Below are positions 54,570 to 63,261 of a stretch of 64,000 bases of DNA, piece by piece. The notes under the pieces were generated by a model. The model made no database searches and was not told the origin of the DNA. It was given only the letters and a program-made list of their open reading frames with translations. Within the stretch, counting starts at the first letter, position 1, and the number at the start of each line of letters is the position of its first letter. Position numbers and translations under genes: made by a program. Location: NCBI GenBank assembly GCA_963798775.1, contig CAWCUK010000006.1, positions 1 to 64,000 on the forward strand, written 5' to 3'. The stretch comes from CAWCUK01 sp963798775 (GTDB taxonomy: Bacteria > Bacteroidota > Ignavibacteria > Ignavibacteriales > Ignavibacteriaceae).

Positions 54570-56873
54570 ATGGATGTTCGGAAGTTTTTTGTTTCCGTTT
54601 TATTGCTAATCATTTTTGTATTAACATTTCAAAAAATTTCATCTGCACAGCAAGATACCATAAAATATTTATGGCCTCTTGCTCCGATGAATATTCAAAA
54701 AAATATTAGCGGTACTTTTGGGGAATACAGAAGCACAACTGTTGACGGACATTACCATAACGGAACGGATGTACCGGCACCCGCGGGAACTCCCGTTTAC
54801 GCAGTTTTACCCGGTGTTGTTGCCGCAGCTTATAATGACGGTTCCACCGGGTATGATTCTTATGTTCGTGTTACTTCTCAAATAAACGGCCAATCTAAAA
54901 ATATAACTTACTATCATACTAATCCTTCGGTCTCTGTCGGACAATCGGTCGCGGTTGGCCAGCAAGTTTCTACTATTGCGATAGATCATGTTCATATAAT
55001 TGATTATAGGCTCGGTAGCTCTTTAGTCGACGGTCATCTTAACGCAATACGTCCTAATGGAGGTTTAGCCAATTATATTGATACCTGGAAACCTCATATA
55101 CGTTATGTAAAGTTTTTCCTAGATAATTCAACAACGCAACTTTCTACTTCATCTCTCGGAAGTAAAGTAGATATCATTGCTCATATTGAAGAGGTGAACG
55201 GAACTTCTTCATCAGCGCAAAATAATGGTACGTATAGGGTGGGATATAAAATTCTTTCGGCAGATAAAAAAACAGTGGTTTATAATCCTCCCGACGACGG
55301 GCTGCGATACGAATATTATAACCTGCCTTCCAATAGTTATGTAAATGTTAATTATTTTCAGCAGGAATCCAGTACAAGCAAACATGTATATATTGTTACA
55401 AACGGAACCGGCGCGTCCGATGTTGCAAATACGAGAATCGTTTCTAATAATTTTTGGAATGTTAATAGTTTTCCTTACGGAAATTATACTGTAATGGTTT
55501 ATACACAGGATGTTCGCGGAAATGCCGATACAGTTTATATTCCCGTAACTACAACAGACATTGATTTAATTCCTCCCGCCCCGCCTGTGTTAAGTTCTCT
55601 CGTAAATGATTCCACTAGCCATTTTGATATTTCCTGGATTGCATCCCCGGATTCTGATTTAAAAGGTTATCGCTTATATTACAGCATTGACGGTGATTAT
55701 TTTAACACTCGCGATAACGAAGATGTTTTAAATAATGCAGTTACAAATGCTGGTTATGCCTATAACCAAACAGCACCTTTGTACCTTAAATTAACCGCGG
55801 TTGATTCGGCTACTTTAACAAATGAGAGTGATCCGAGCGATACTTACGGAATTCGCATGATGAATGACGGTGTGAAAATATTAATTGTTGATGGATTCGA
55901 CCGAATTGAATCAAGCGGAAGCTGGCATAAGCCTTACCACAATTTTATTGTAAAATACGCCGAAGCCTTTAATAAAAGTTTTGAGTCTTGTTCAAATGAT
56001 GAAGTAATTAATGGAGATATTAATCTTAATGATTATCAGTTAGTATTTTGGTTGCTGGGTGATGAATCTACAAAAGATGAAACTTTTTCCGATTCCGAAC
56101 AAAGCAAAGTTAAGAGCTATTTGGAAAACGGAGGTAAACTCTTTGTTTCCGGCTCTGAAATAGCCTGGGATTTAGAGGGTTCTGGTTCTGCCTCAAGTAA
56201 CGATATTTCGTTTCTTCATAATTATTTGAAAGCGAAATTTGTTAAAGATAATTCTAATATTTACGGTGTTTACGGAGTAGAATCATCAGGCTTCGATAGC
56301 CTCGCGTTTTCTTATGGTATTACAAGTCAAGGTTCACCTTATATAGAGGATTTTCCGGATGAAATTGATACTTCCGGCGGAAGTTTTCCTATTTTAAGTT
56401 ATAACAAAATAACCACCGCTGGAATAGCTTATAAAGGCAGCTTTAATAATTCTCAAAAAGAGGGAAGTGTAATTTATCTGGCTTTCCCTTTCGAAACTAT
56501 TTCTTCATTGGATGCTAGAAGACTTTTGTTAGCTGATGCATTTAAATTTTTTAATTTATCCGGTGCTGTTAATGTTGCCAATCAAAATCTATCGCCGGCG
56601 GTATTTTATCTTAGCCAAAATTATCCTAATCCTTTTAATCCTTCCACAGTTATTGAATATTCTGTCCCTTCAGTAGATAAAAATAACGCTCTTGTAAAAT
56701 TATCCGTTTTTGATATTTTAGGTAGAGAAGTGGCTGTCTTAGTAAATGAACAAAAATCCGCCGGAAATTATAAGGTGGTTTTTGACGCTTCAAAATTAGG
56801 CAGTGGAGTTTATTTTTATAAATTGGATATGGGCAGTAATTCTGTCGTGAAAAAAATGATTCTTTTAAAATAA
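54570..56873 (+). CDS. T9SS-secreted M23 (LytM) peptidase-like protein
   Basis: A 767-residue protein with signal peptide (MDVRKFFVSVLLLIIFVLTF). Peptidase M23 domain at about 40-200: HYHNGTD (His 61/63 and Asp 67 in the Zn site) and DHVHI (His 140/142), fully conserved. FN3-like stretch near 335-420 (PPAPPVLSSLVNDSTSH). Then a flavodoxin-like section (ILIVDGFDRIESSGSW, YLENGGKLFVSGSEIAWD). C-terminal sorting domain LSQNYPNPFNPSTVIEYSVP ... GVYFYKLD ... VKKMILLK. A predicted extracellular peptidoglycan or protein endopeptidase. Confidence 0.9.
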   Translation: MDVRKFFVSVLLLIIFVLTFQKISSAQQDTIKYLWPLAPMNIQKNISGTFGEYRSTTVDGHYHNGTDVPAPAGTPVYAVLPGVVAAAYNDGSTGYDSYVRVTSQINGQSKNITYYHTNPSVSVGQSVAVGQQVSTIAIDHVHIIDYRLGSSLVDGHLNAIRPNGGLANYIDTWKPHIRYVKFFLDNSTTQLSTSSLGSKVDIIAHIEEVNGTSSSAQNNGTYRVGYKILSADKKTVVYNPPDDGLRYEYYNLPSNSYVNVNYFQQESSTSKHVYIVTNGTGASDVANTRIVSNNFWNVNSFPYGNYTVMVYTQDVRGNADTVYIPVTTTDIDLIPPAPPVLSSLVNDSTSHFDISWIASPDSDLKGYRLYYSIDGDYFNTRDNEDVLNNAVTNAGYAYNQTAPLYLKLTAVDSATLTNESDPSDTYGIRMMNDGVKILIVDGFDRIESSGSWHKPYHNFIVKYAEAFNKSFESCSNDEVINGDINLNDYQLVFWLLGDESTKDETFSDSEQSKVKSYLENGGKLFVSGSEIAWDLEGSGSASSNDISFLHNYLKAKFVKDNSNIYGVYGVESSGFDSLAFSYGITSQGSPYIEDFPDEIDTSGGSFPILSYNKITTAGIAYKGSFNNSQKEGSVIYLAFPFETISSLDARRLLLADAFKFFNLSGAVNVANQNLSPAVFYLSQNYPNPFNPSTVIEYSVPSVDKNNALVKLSVFDILGREVAVLVNEQKSAGNYKVVFDASKLGSGVYFYKLDMGSNSVVKKMILLK

Positions 56874-56953
56874 TTCTTTTTACTTATTAAAAAGAACCGG
56901 AATTTTTCATTGAACATGTTTAAAATACTTCTAAGTTTGAATCAAAAAAAATT

Positions 56954-58237
56954 ATGCTAAAAATAATTGTATTTATGCTTTGTGTTCTTTCTTCCGCCGT
57001 TTTGGGACAAAAGTTTAACAGGGAAAATATTCCCTTAAATAAATTTCAGTATCTTTTTTCTGATGTGTATGAAGTCCCTTCCGATTCACTTACCCAAATT
57101 TATTATACATATAAAATTCCCAACAGCAGACTAGTATTTATTAAAGACGGACAGAATTATTCATCTGAGTTTACCCTGGCTGTTGAAGTGCAGGATTCCA
57201 ATTCTAATTTTGTGGTAAGGCAATTCCAGCGGAAAATAATTCATGAAAATAATTTTGAAAATACTATAAGCAGAGATGTTTATTCCGAAGGTGTAATAAA
57301 TATGAGCTTGCCGTTCGGCGGTTATAAACTTCTCCCGGTTTTAACCGACAAAAATTCAGACAGAGAAATTAAATTAAATCCTATTCCAATGGAAGTAAAA
57401 AATTTTAAAAAAAGCTTATTCTTAAAACCTATAATAGTTGAAGCGGCGGCAGGGAGTTGTGAAGGAAAAAATGTTCCGGTATTAACTAATTTTGAAAATA
57501 ATATTCCTTTTAGTAATAATGTTTATGATCTGATTTTGCCTGTTGCCGATATTTCCATAAACTCCATATATATAAGTATTATTGATGATAAAGATACCGT
57601 TACCAGCCAAAAAGTCGGAGATTTTTTTGAGAGCAAATTATCATTAGAAGCATGCAATAATAAAGTTATTTTAAAATCGAATGAAACCGCTAAGCAATAC
57701 AAACTTTTTATGGTAAAGAATTTCAGCAGAAAATTAGACGAAGGTCCTGCCAAAATAGTAGTTTCAACGGACAAGGATTTTAAAAATCCGCAAATATTTA
57801 AAATTGAAGTAAAGTGGTATAATAAACCTATTTCGCTTACCAGCCCGGAATTTGCGATTAAAGAATTAAAACATATTGAAGATGAAGACACGGTTGATGA
57901 ACTTCTTCATGGCAGGGAAGAAGGCTATTCAAAAAGGTTATTTGAATTTTGGAAAAAATATGATCCTACGCCGTCAACTGAATTTAATGAACTGATGGAT
58001 GAATATTATGCGCGAGTAGATTTCGCGCTTCAAAATTATGCGTCTTTAACAAAAAGAAATGGTGCTGATTCTGACAGAGGCAAAATTTTTATTCGATACG
58101 GAAAGCCGGATAAGGTTGAGCGGGCCACAAATAAAAACGGTAAAGTAGTTGAAACGTGGGTTTATAAAAAAAATGATATGAAATTTGTTTTTGTTGATAA
58201 ACAAGGTACCGGTAATTTTTCTCTAGAAAATGGATGA
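56954..58237 (+). CDS. GWxTD domain-containing protein
   Basis: A 427-residue secreted protein (signal MLKIIVFMLCVLSSAVLGQ). The C-terminal GWxTD domain is marked by LHGREEGYSKRLFEFWKKYD, YYARVDFALQNYASL, DRGKIFIRYGKPD and ETWVYKK. The domain is found in Bacteroidota, Ignavibacteria and Acidobacteria; function unknown. ATGA overlap with pdxA. Confidence 0.85.
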   Translation: MLKIIVFMLCVLSSAVLGQKFNRENIPLNKFQYLFSDVYEVPSDSLTQIYYTYKIPNSRLVFIKDGQNYSSEFTLAVEVQDSNSNFVVRQFQRKIIHENNFENTISRDVYSEGVINMSLPFGGYKLLPVLTDKNSDREIKLNPIPMEVKNFKKSLFLKPIIVEAAAGSCEGKNVPVLTNFENNIPFSNNVYDLILPVADISINSIYISIIDDKDTVTSQKVGDFFESKLSLEACNNKVILKSNETAKQYKLFMVKNFSRKLDEGPAKIVVSTDKDFKNPQIFKIEVKWYNKPISLTSPEFAIKELKHIEDEDTVDELLHGREEGYSKRLFEFWKKYDPTPSTEFNELMDEYYARVDFALQNYASLTKRNGADSDRGKIFIRYGKPDKVERATNKNGKVVETWVYKKNDMKFVFVDKQGTGNFSLENG

Positions 58238-59220
58238 TGAATAAATTTGTTTTTACCAGCGGCGATACTAATGGTATCGGGCCGGAAATTGTAATAAAAT
58301 CTCTTAATCAACTGACGCGGGAAAAACTAAATAAGTTTATCTTTATCTGTCCGCGAAATATTTTTGATCTCACAATTCAATCTGTAAAACCTTCCTTCAA
58401 ATATAAATATGAAGAAATTGATGATGATCCTGAAACAGTAACAATTATTTCACTTGAAAACACCGAACAAAAAATCGGGTTTCCTACACCTGCTTCAGGT
58501 TCGGCGGCTTTTAAAGCTATTCAATATTCATTTAAACTTACATCTCAAAAGATTGCTGACGCGGTAATTACGGCGCCGATTTCTAAAACCGCGATAAATA
58601 TGTCGGGAGTAAATTTTCCCGGCCACACAGAAATGTATGCAGAGTGGTGCGGTGTTAAAAATTTTGTTATGATGTTCTTAAGTGAAAAGATGTTCGCGGC
58701 CCTGGCTACAATTCATGAACCTATTTTAAAAGTTCCGGCACTCATAACTGAAAATCTTTTATCTGATAATATTGAAGTGGTTTTAAGAACATTAAAAAAC
58801 GATTTATCAATCTCAATTCCCCAAATAGCTATATTAGGCCTTAATCCTCATGCAGGTGAAAACGGATTGATAGGTAAAGAAGAGGAAGAAATTATAAAAC
58901 CGTTTTTATTAAAAAAAGAATTCTCAACTTTTCTTTCGGGACCTTTTTCTCCGGATGCATTTTTTGCGAATCATCTTTATAAAAATTATGATGCTGTAAT
59001 CGGTATGTATCATGATCAGGTATTAATCCCTTTTAAGATGTTGAATTTCGGCGCCGGTGTAAATTATACCGCAGGATTACCAATTGTACGCACCTCTCCC
59101 GATCATGGTGTTGCCTATGATATTGCCGGAAAAAATCTTGCCGACTCTTCCAGCTTAATTGAAGCGTTTACTTATGCGGAATTTATTGTTAACAACAGAA
59201 AAAATAATGTTAAAAAGTAA
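58234..59220 (+). CDS. pdxA: 4-hydroxythreonine-4-phosphate dehydrogenase
   Basis: A 328-residue enzyme of vitamin B6 synthesis. Motifs: TSGDTNGIGPEI, TAPISKTAIN, FPGHTEMYAEW (metal His), GMYHDQVLIPFK (His), RTSPDHGVAYDIAG (His). Overlaps the GWxTD gene by four bases and the methyltransferase by 14. Confidence 0.94.
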   Translation: MMNKFVFTSGDTNGIGPEIVIKSLNQLTREKLNKFIFICPRNIFDLTIQSVKPSFKYKYEEIDDDPETVTIISLENTEQKIGFPTPASGSAAFKAIQYSFKLTSQKIADAVITAPISKTAINMSGVNFPGHTEMYAEWCGVKNFVMMFLSEKMFAALATIHEPILKVPALITENLLSDNIEVVLRTLKNDLSISIPQIAILGLNPHAGENGLIGKEEEEIIKPFLLKKEFSTFLSGPFSPDAFFANHLYKNYDAVIGMYHDQVLIPFKMLNFGAGVNYTAGLPIVRTSPDHGVAYDIAGKNLADSSSLIEAFTYAEFIVNNRKNNVKK

Positions 59221-59938
59221 ATCACTTCCTTATGAAAAATTGGCGGTAATTTATAATCATATTATGCGTTCCGTGCATTACGATAAATGGGCGGAATATA
59301 TTCATGAAGTTGTTGATGATTATGTGGAAAAAAAAATTGCTGTGCTGGAGTTAGGCGCCGGCAGCGGTAAGTTTGCGCATTATTTTCGAAAATTTTATCC
59401 GAATTTAATTTTGTCCGATCTATCTTTCTATATGTTAAATAATAGCTTGAAAATTCCTAAAGTGGTCTGTAATATGTCCTCTCTGCCGTTTAAAATTGAA
59501 TTCGGATTAATTTATTCTACTTTTGACAGCGTAAATTATTTATTATCCAAAAAAGCATTGTTAAAATTGTTTAAGGAAGTTTCACTAGTCCTATCCTCAA
59601 AAGGTGTGTTTACATTTGATGCAAGTCTGGAAAAAAATAGTATTAAACATTCTAAAATTCCTTTAAGATCCGGTGAGTATAAAGGAGTTAATTTTACTCA
59701 AAAAAGTCATTATTTTAAGTCAGGCAGAATTCATAAAAATGTTTTTAAAATACACCTTCAAAACGGTGAACAGTTTACGGAAGTGCATAAGCAGAAAATT
59801 TATCCGTTTGAAATTTATTTTGAACTTTTAGATAAAGCCGGTTTATACGTAGTTGAATGTCTGGAAGCTTTTAGTTTTAATACCGGAAGCGCAAATTCTG
59901 AAAGAGTACAATTTGTTGTTAAAAAGGTGAATAAATAA
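59207..59938 (+). CDS. SAM-dependent methyltransferase
   Basis: A class I methyltransferase of 243 residues from ATG 59207 (MLKSKSLPYEKLAVIYNHIM). The glycine-rich SAM motif is VLELGAGSGKFA. An open frame 48 bp further up lies within pdxA and is less likely. Substrate unknown. It ends on the A of the ftsE start codon. Confidence 0.85.
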   Translation: MLKSKSLPYEKLAVIYNHIMRSVHYDKWAEYIHEVVDDYVEKKIAVLELGAGSGKFAHYFRKFYPNLILSDLSFYMLNNSLKIPKVVCNMSSLPFKIEFGLIYSTFDSVNYLLSKKALLKLFKEVSLVLSSKGVFTFDASLEKNSIKHSKIPLRSGEYKGVNFTQKSHYFKSGRIHKNVFKIHLQNGEQFTEVHKQKIYPFEIYFELLDKAGLYVVECLEAFSFNTGSANSERVQFVVKKVNK

Positions 59939-60609
59939 TGCTCTCATTTAATAATGTCGATTTTAGTTATCCTGATCAATCAGTTTTTTCGGATTTAAAT
60001 TTTTCTCTGGAAATGGGAGAATTTTGTTTTTTAATAGGAAAAAGCGGAATAGGAAAAAGTACACTTTTACAAATGGTATATATGAATATAATTCCAGCAA
60101 ACGGATATGTGCAGGTTGAGGAATTTGATTCTAGAACCATAAAACCCCGCGAGCTTCCTTTCTTAAGAAGAAAATTAGGTATAGTTTTTCAAGATTTTAA
60201 GCTGCTTTCTGATAGAAATATTTATGATAATTTGGCTTTTGTTTTAGATGCGACAAATACAAATAAAAGGGAAATAAAAAGAAAAGTGAATGATGCGTTA
60301 ACGGATGTTGGACTTTTACACAGACGAAACAGTATGCCGGATCAGCTTTCCGGCGGTGAGAAGCAAAGGGTGGCTATAGCTCGCGCAGTTATAAATGAAC
60401 CTGTAATAATTTTAGCCGATGAGCCAACCGGAAATTTAGATCCAGAAACTTCAGGTGAAATTTTAGAGATTCTTAAAAAGATTAATTCGAGAGGTACCGC
60501 TATATTATTCGCTACACATAATTATGAAATTGTTAAAAAAATAAATTCCAAAATAATAAAACTGGAAAACGGTAAAGCTTTTAAAGCTGTTGTTAAGTCG
60601 AAAGTGTAA
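59938..60609 (+). CDS. ftsE: FtsE-like ABC transporter ATPase
   Basis: A 223-residue ATPase: Walker A GKSGIGKSTL, signature LSGGEKQRVAIARA, Walker B VIILADEPTGNLD, switch His in FATHNYE. Closest by look to FtsE, the cell-division ATPase that with FtsX activates septal hydrolases; LolD is the alternative. No ftsX follows, so its partner is elsewhere. 17-bp convergent overlap with adk. Confidence 0.85.
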   Translation: MLSFNNVDFSYPDQSVFSDLNFSLEMGEFCFLIGKSGIGKSTLLQMVYMNIIPANGYVQVEEFDSRTIKPRELPFLRRKLGIVFQDFKLLSDRNIYDNLAFVLDATNTNKREIKRKVNDALTDVGLLHRRNSMPDQLSGGEKQRVAIARAVINEPVIILADEPTGNLDPETSGEILEILKKINSRGTAILFATHNYEIVKKINSKIIKLENGKAFKAVVKSKV

Positions 60610-61267
60610 TCTTTTCCCTCGATTTTTCTTTTAATGATGAAAGAATGTCCTCTGTTACTTCATTAACCGGTGCTAATCCATTAATATAAATAACTTTATT
60701 CTGCTTCTCATAATAGGCTAAAACCGGTTCCGTTGAAGTTTTAAAGATGTCTAATCTATGTCTTATTACTCCTTCGGAATCATCATCTCTTTGGTAAAAA
60801 CTTTTCTCGGCTCCGCAATTAGGACAAATGTCTTTCTCCTTAATATCATTATAATTAAAGATGTTATTGCACTTATTGCAAGCTCTTCTATTAGTTAATC
60901 TATTTACAATTTCATCAACATTTGCTGTTATAGCTACTAAATAAATGTCAGAAATTCCTAAATCGGAAAGTAATGTAGTAAACGATTGAGCTTGTGAAAG
61001 TGTTCGGGGAAATCCGTCTAAAATAAAACCGTCTTTGCATTTATCCTGGCTTAATGCATTCTTAATAATTCCAACCATTATTTCATCAGAAATAAGCTCT
61101 CCGGCATCCATTATTTCTTTCGCTTTTATGCCTAAAGGAGTTTGGTCTTGAACTGTCTGTCTCAAGATGTCTCCCGTTGAAATATGAGGAATATTTAATT
61201 TGTTTGATAATATTTTTGCTTGAGTTCCTTTTCCTACACCCGGGGAACCAAATAATATAATTCGCAT
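60593..61267 (-). CDS. adk: Adenylate kinase
   Basis: A 224-residue nucleotide kinase balancing ATP/ADP/AMP. P-loop FGSPGVGKGTQAKIL, ISTGDILRQTVQ, LDGFPRTLSQA and a Zn-type LID with four Cys: CNKCNNIF and CPNCGAEK. Zn-LID types are typical of many non-proteobacteria. Confidence 0.96.
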   Translation of the reverse strand: MRIILFGSPGVGKGTQAKILSNKLNIPHISTGDILRQTVQDQTPLGIKAKEIMDAGELISDEIMVGIIKNALSQDKCKDGFILDGFPRTLSQAQSFTTLLSDLGISDIYLVAITANVDEIVNRLTNRRACNKCNNIFNYNDIKEKDICPNCGAEKSFYQRDDDSEGVIRHRLDIFKTSTEPVLAYYEKQNKVIYINGLAPVNEVTEDILSSLKEKSREKITLST

Positions 61268-61356
61268 TTAAATCTCGGAATTTTTTGTGCAAGTTATTAT
61301 TTATAAAACTTTTAATCAAGATTATTATTTGTTTTCAATAAAGCAAGAAAAAAAGT

Positions 61357-61836
61357 TTAATTTTTTATCACATTTTTTCTCATTTTATCGAAAAAATCTT
61401 TTAGTAGCTGCTGACTTTCAGCATTATAAATTCCCCCGTATAATTTTATTTTATGATTAGTTTTTCCCTCTTCAGCCAAATTATATAAAGATCCGCAAGC
61501 CCCAAATTTCGGATCATAAGCTGAAAAGAAAATACGTTCTATTCTGGAAGCAAGTAATGCTCCCGTACACATTATGCAAGGCTCCAGCGTTACATAAAGA
61601 TCGCATTCATTCAACCGCCAATTATTTAAATGATTAGCGGCGGCGGTTATAGCAATCATTTCAGCATGCGCGGTAGGATCTTTTAATTTTTCTATTTGAT
61701 TATATCCGCGCCCGATAATTCTGCTGTTTTTATATACTACAACCGCGCCTACCGGCACTTCATTCTCTTCAAGCGCTTGCGCTGCTTCCTGAAGTGCTGC
61801 GTACATAAATCTGTAATTTTCTTCCGCGAATATCAT
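61357..61836 (-). CDS. tadA: tRNA-specific adenosine deaminase
   Basis: A 159-residue deaminase making inosine at position 34 of tRNA-Arg(ACG). Zn site: HAEMIAI (His and Glu) and PCIMCTGALL (two Cys). Starts inside the stop of the upstream lipoprotein gene (ATGA). Confidence 0.95.
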   Translation of the reverse strand: MIFAEENYRFMYAALQEAAQALEENEVPVGAVVVYKNSRIIGRGYNQIEKLKDPTAHAEMIAITAAANHLNNWRLNECDLYVTLEPCIMCTGALLASRIERIFFSAYDPKFGACGSLYNLAEEGKTNHKIKLYGGIYNAESQQLLKDFFDKMRKNVIKN

Positions 61837-62429
61837 TTCCTGTATCCGAATTCCTCCAAAATATCAGCAGAAACCCATTGAGGAACTCTGAGATAATTAT
61901 CATCTATTTTATAAATTGCAATTCCTTTTAACAAAGGAACTTCTACAAATTGATTTTCCGTAAAGCTTAATGTATAATTATTAACATTAATTTGCTTTGG
62001 ATTTTTAAGTTCGTAAGAACTAAGACCTTTCATCTGAGCTATTAAAGTAACTTTATCGCCCACCGCTAAATATTTTAAAGGCGTTCCGGGAGCAGATTGT
62101 TTTGGAAGCGGATTATCTATACTAATAATATAATAGCCGTAATTGTTATCAAAATACGGATCTGCATAAAAAAGAAATTCTATATTTTTTTCATCAATTA
62201 TATAACCTTTTAATCTAAAGTATTTGTCGGTATAATTTTCAGGATGTTTTTTCATATCATCAAAATTTACTTCAGCAATAGAAGAATCTTTATATGCTGT
62301 CATCAATTTACTTAACTTATCTTGTTCCGTCTCCGGTTTTTCCTTAAAGAGATAATCCGTGGCCGAACAACCCGAAATTAAAAAGTAAACTAAGAATAGA
62401 AGTGAAAATATTCTTATTGAAGTTTTCAT
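61833..62429 (-). CDS. Lipoprotein, unknown function
   Basis: A 198-residue protein with lipobox LISGC (Cys near residue 21) and a short beta-rich domain: FRLKGYIIDEKNIEFLFY, YYIISIDNPLP, VGDKVTLIAQMKG. The motif order suggests an OB-fold-like domain as in tRNA-anticodon-type lipoproteins; I judge this by pattern only. Overlaps tadA by four bases, 15 bp from the small membrane gene. Confidence 0.7.
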   Translation of the reverse strand: MKTSIRIFSLLFLVYFLISGCSATDYLFKEKPETEQDKLSKLMTAYKDSSIAEVNFDDMKKHPENYTDKYFRLKGYIIDEKNIEFLFYADPYFDNNYGYYIISIDNPLPKQSAPGTPLKYLAVGDKVTLIAQMKGLSSYELKNPKQINVNNYTLSFTENQFVEVPLLKGIAIYKIDDNYLRVPQWVSADILEEFGYRK

Positions 62430-62444
62430 TTATATAACCCCTTT

Positions 62445-62648
62445 TTATTGAGGCTGCATATTTTGCGTAGAATCAATATTTAGTGTATCCGGAGTATTAT
62501 TTAAAGAATCTGCTTGAATTTTTTGCTGATTAATTTCCGATGGTGCAGTATTTAATAAAAATAATGAAAGTACTATTAAAGGAATTACTATTATTAAAAT
62601 TATTACAAATATCCAATTTACTCTCTTTCTTGGCTCATTTGTCTGCAT
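62445..62648 (-). CDS. Small single-span membrane protein
   Basis: A 67-residue protein: basic N-terminus (MQTNEPRKRVNW), one membrane helix (IFVIILIIVIPLIVLSLFLL) and a Ser/Asn/Gln-rich periplasmic tail. No family recognised. 15 bp upstream of the lipoprotein gene on the same strand, so probably the first gene of that operon. Confidence 0.65.
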   Translation of the reverse strand: MQTNEPRKRVNWIFVIILIIVIPLIVLSLFLLNTAPSEINQQKIQADSLNNTPDTLNIDSTQNMQPQ

Positions 62649-62810
62649 TGCTGCCTCCGATTAAAACTAAAATTACCAAAAAATATAAGTATAATTAACT
62701 TCTCCTCAAGTGAAGCAATACACAATAAATTCTTGTAAACTATTGTTTTAACCGAAAGTATTCTTCTTCTTACCGCTTTTTTTTGTTACTGAAGATTATA
62801 TAAATAAAAA

Positions 62811-62884
62811 TACGCCCGGAAGGACTCGAACCCTCAACCCTCAGAGCCGAAATCTGATGCTCTATCCAATTGAGCTACGGGCGC
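62811..62884 (-). tRNA. tRNA-Arg (anticodon UCG)
   Basis: Read on the minus strand: acceptor GCGCCCG/CGGGCGT (one G-T pair), D-arm GCTCAATTGGATAGAGC, anticodon stem TCAGA/TCTGA with loop TTTCGGC (anticodon TCG at 34-36), T-arm GGTTCGAGTCC. Discriminator A; the CCA end is not encoded. Decodes CGA. Confidence 0.95.
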
Positions 62885-63261
62885 ATTAATTAAAAATTAT
62901 AATTTAAAATTTATACATCATTTATCTGTATTCCAAATACTATAACTGTTGTTTTTTAGGTTTTATTCAAAAAATATTTAGTGTGGTAAATATAAATGAT
63001 TAAGAAATAGCAAAATATTTATTTATATTTGTTACTTGATTGATGGAGTTATGATTTATTTCAATCGAATTAGAGTTCTGGCTAAGAACTATTACCAATA
63101 GGTAATCGGCAGTCGATCAATTTCTTTATATTTTATGGTCCTTTCTTTAATTACCGCCTTAAAATTATAAAACTCGCTTGCTAAATAGTTAACATCATAT
63201 TGAATTAGAGTTAAAACTTCATAATCATAAAATATTTAAAAATTAATTAGGAAAATATTTA
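62885..63261. other. Long leader region of the DEAD-box helicase gene
   Basis: About 375 bp without a gene. A TAnnTTTG box (TATATTTG, 63024-63031) would start transcription near 63038 and leave a 5' leader of about 220 nt. Long leaders are common in cold-induced RNA helicase genes. No clear terminator or riboswitch was recognised. Confidence 0.5.
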
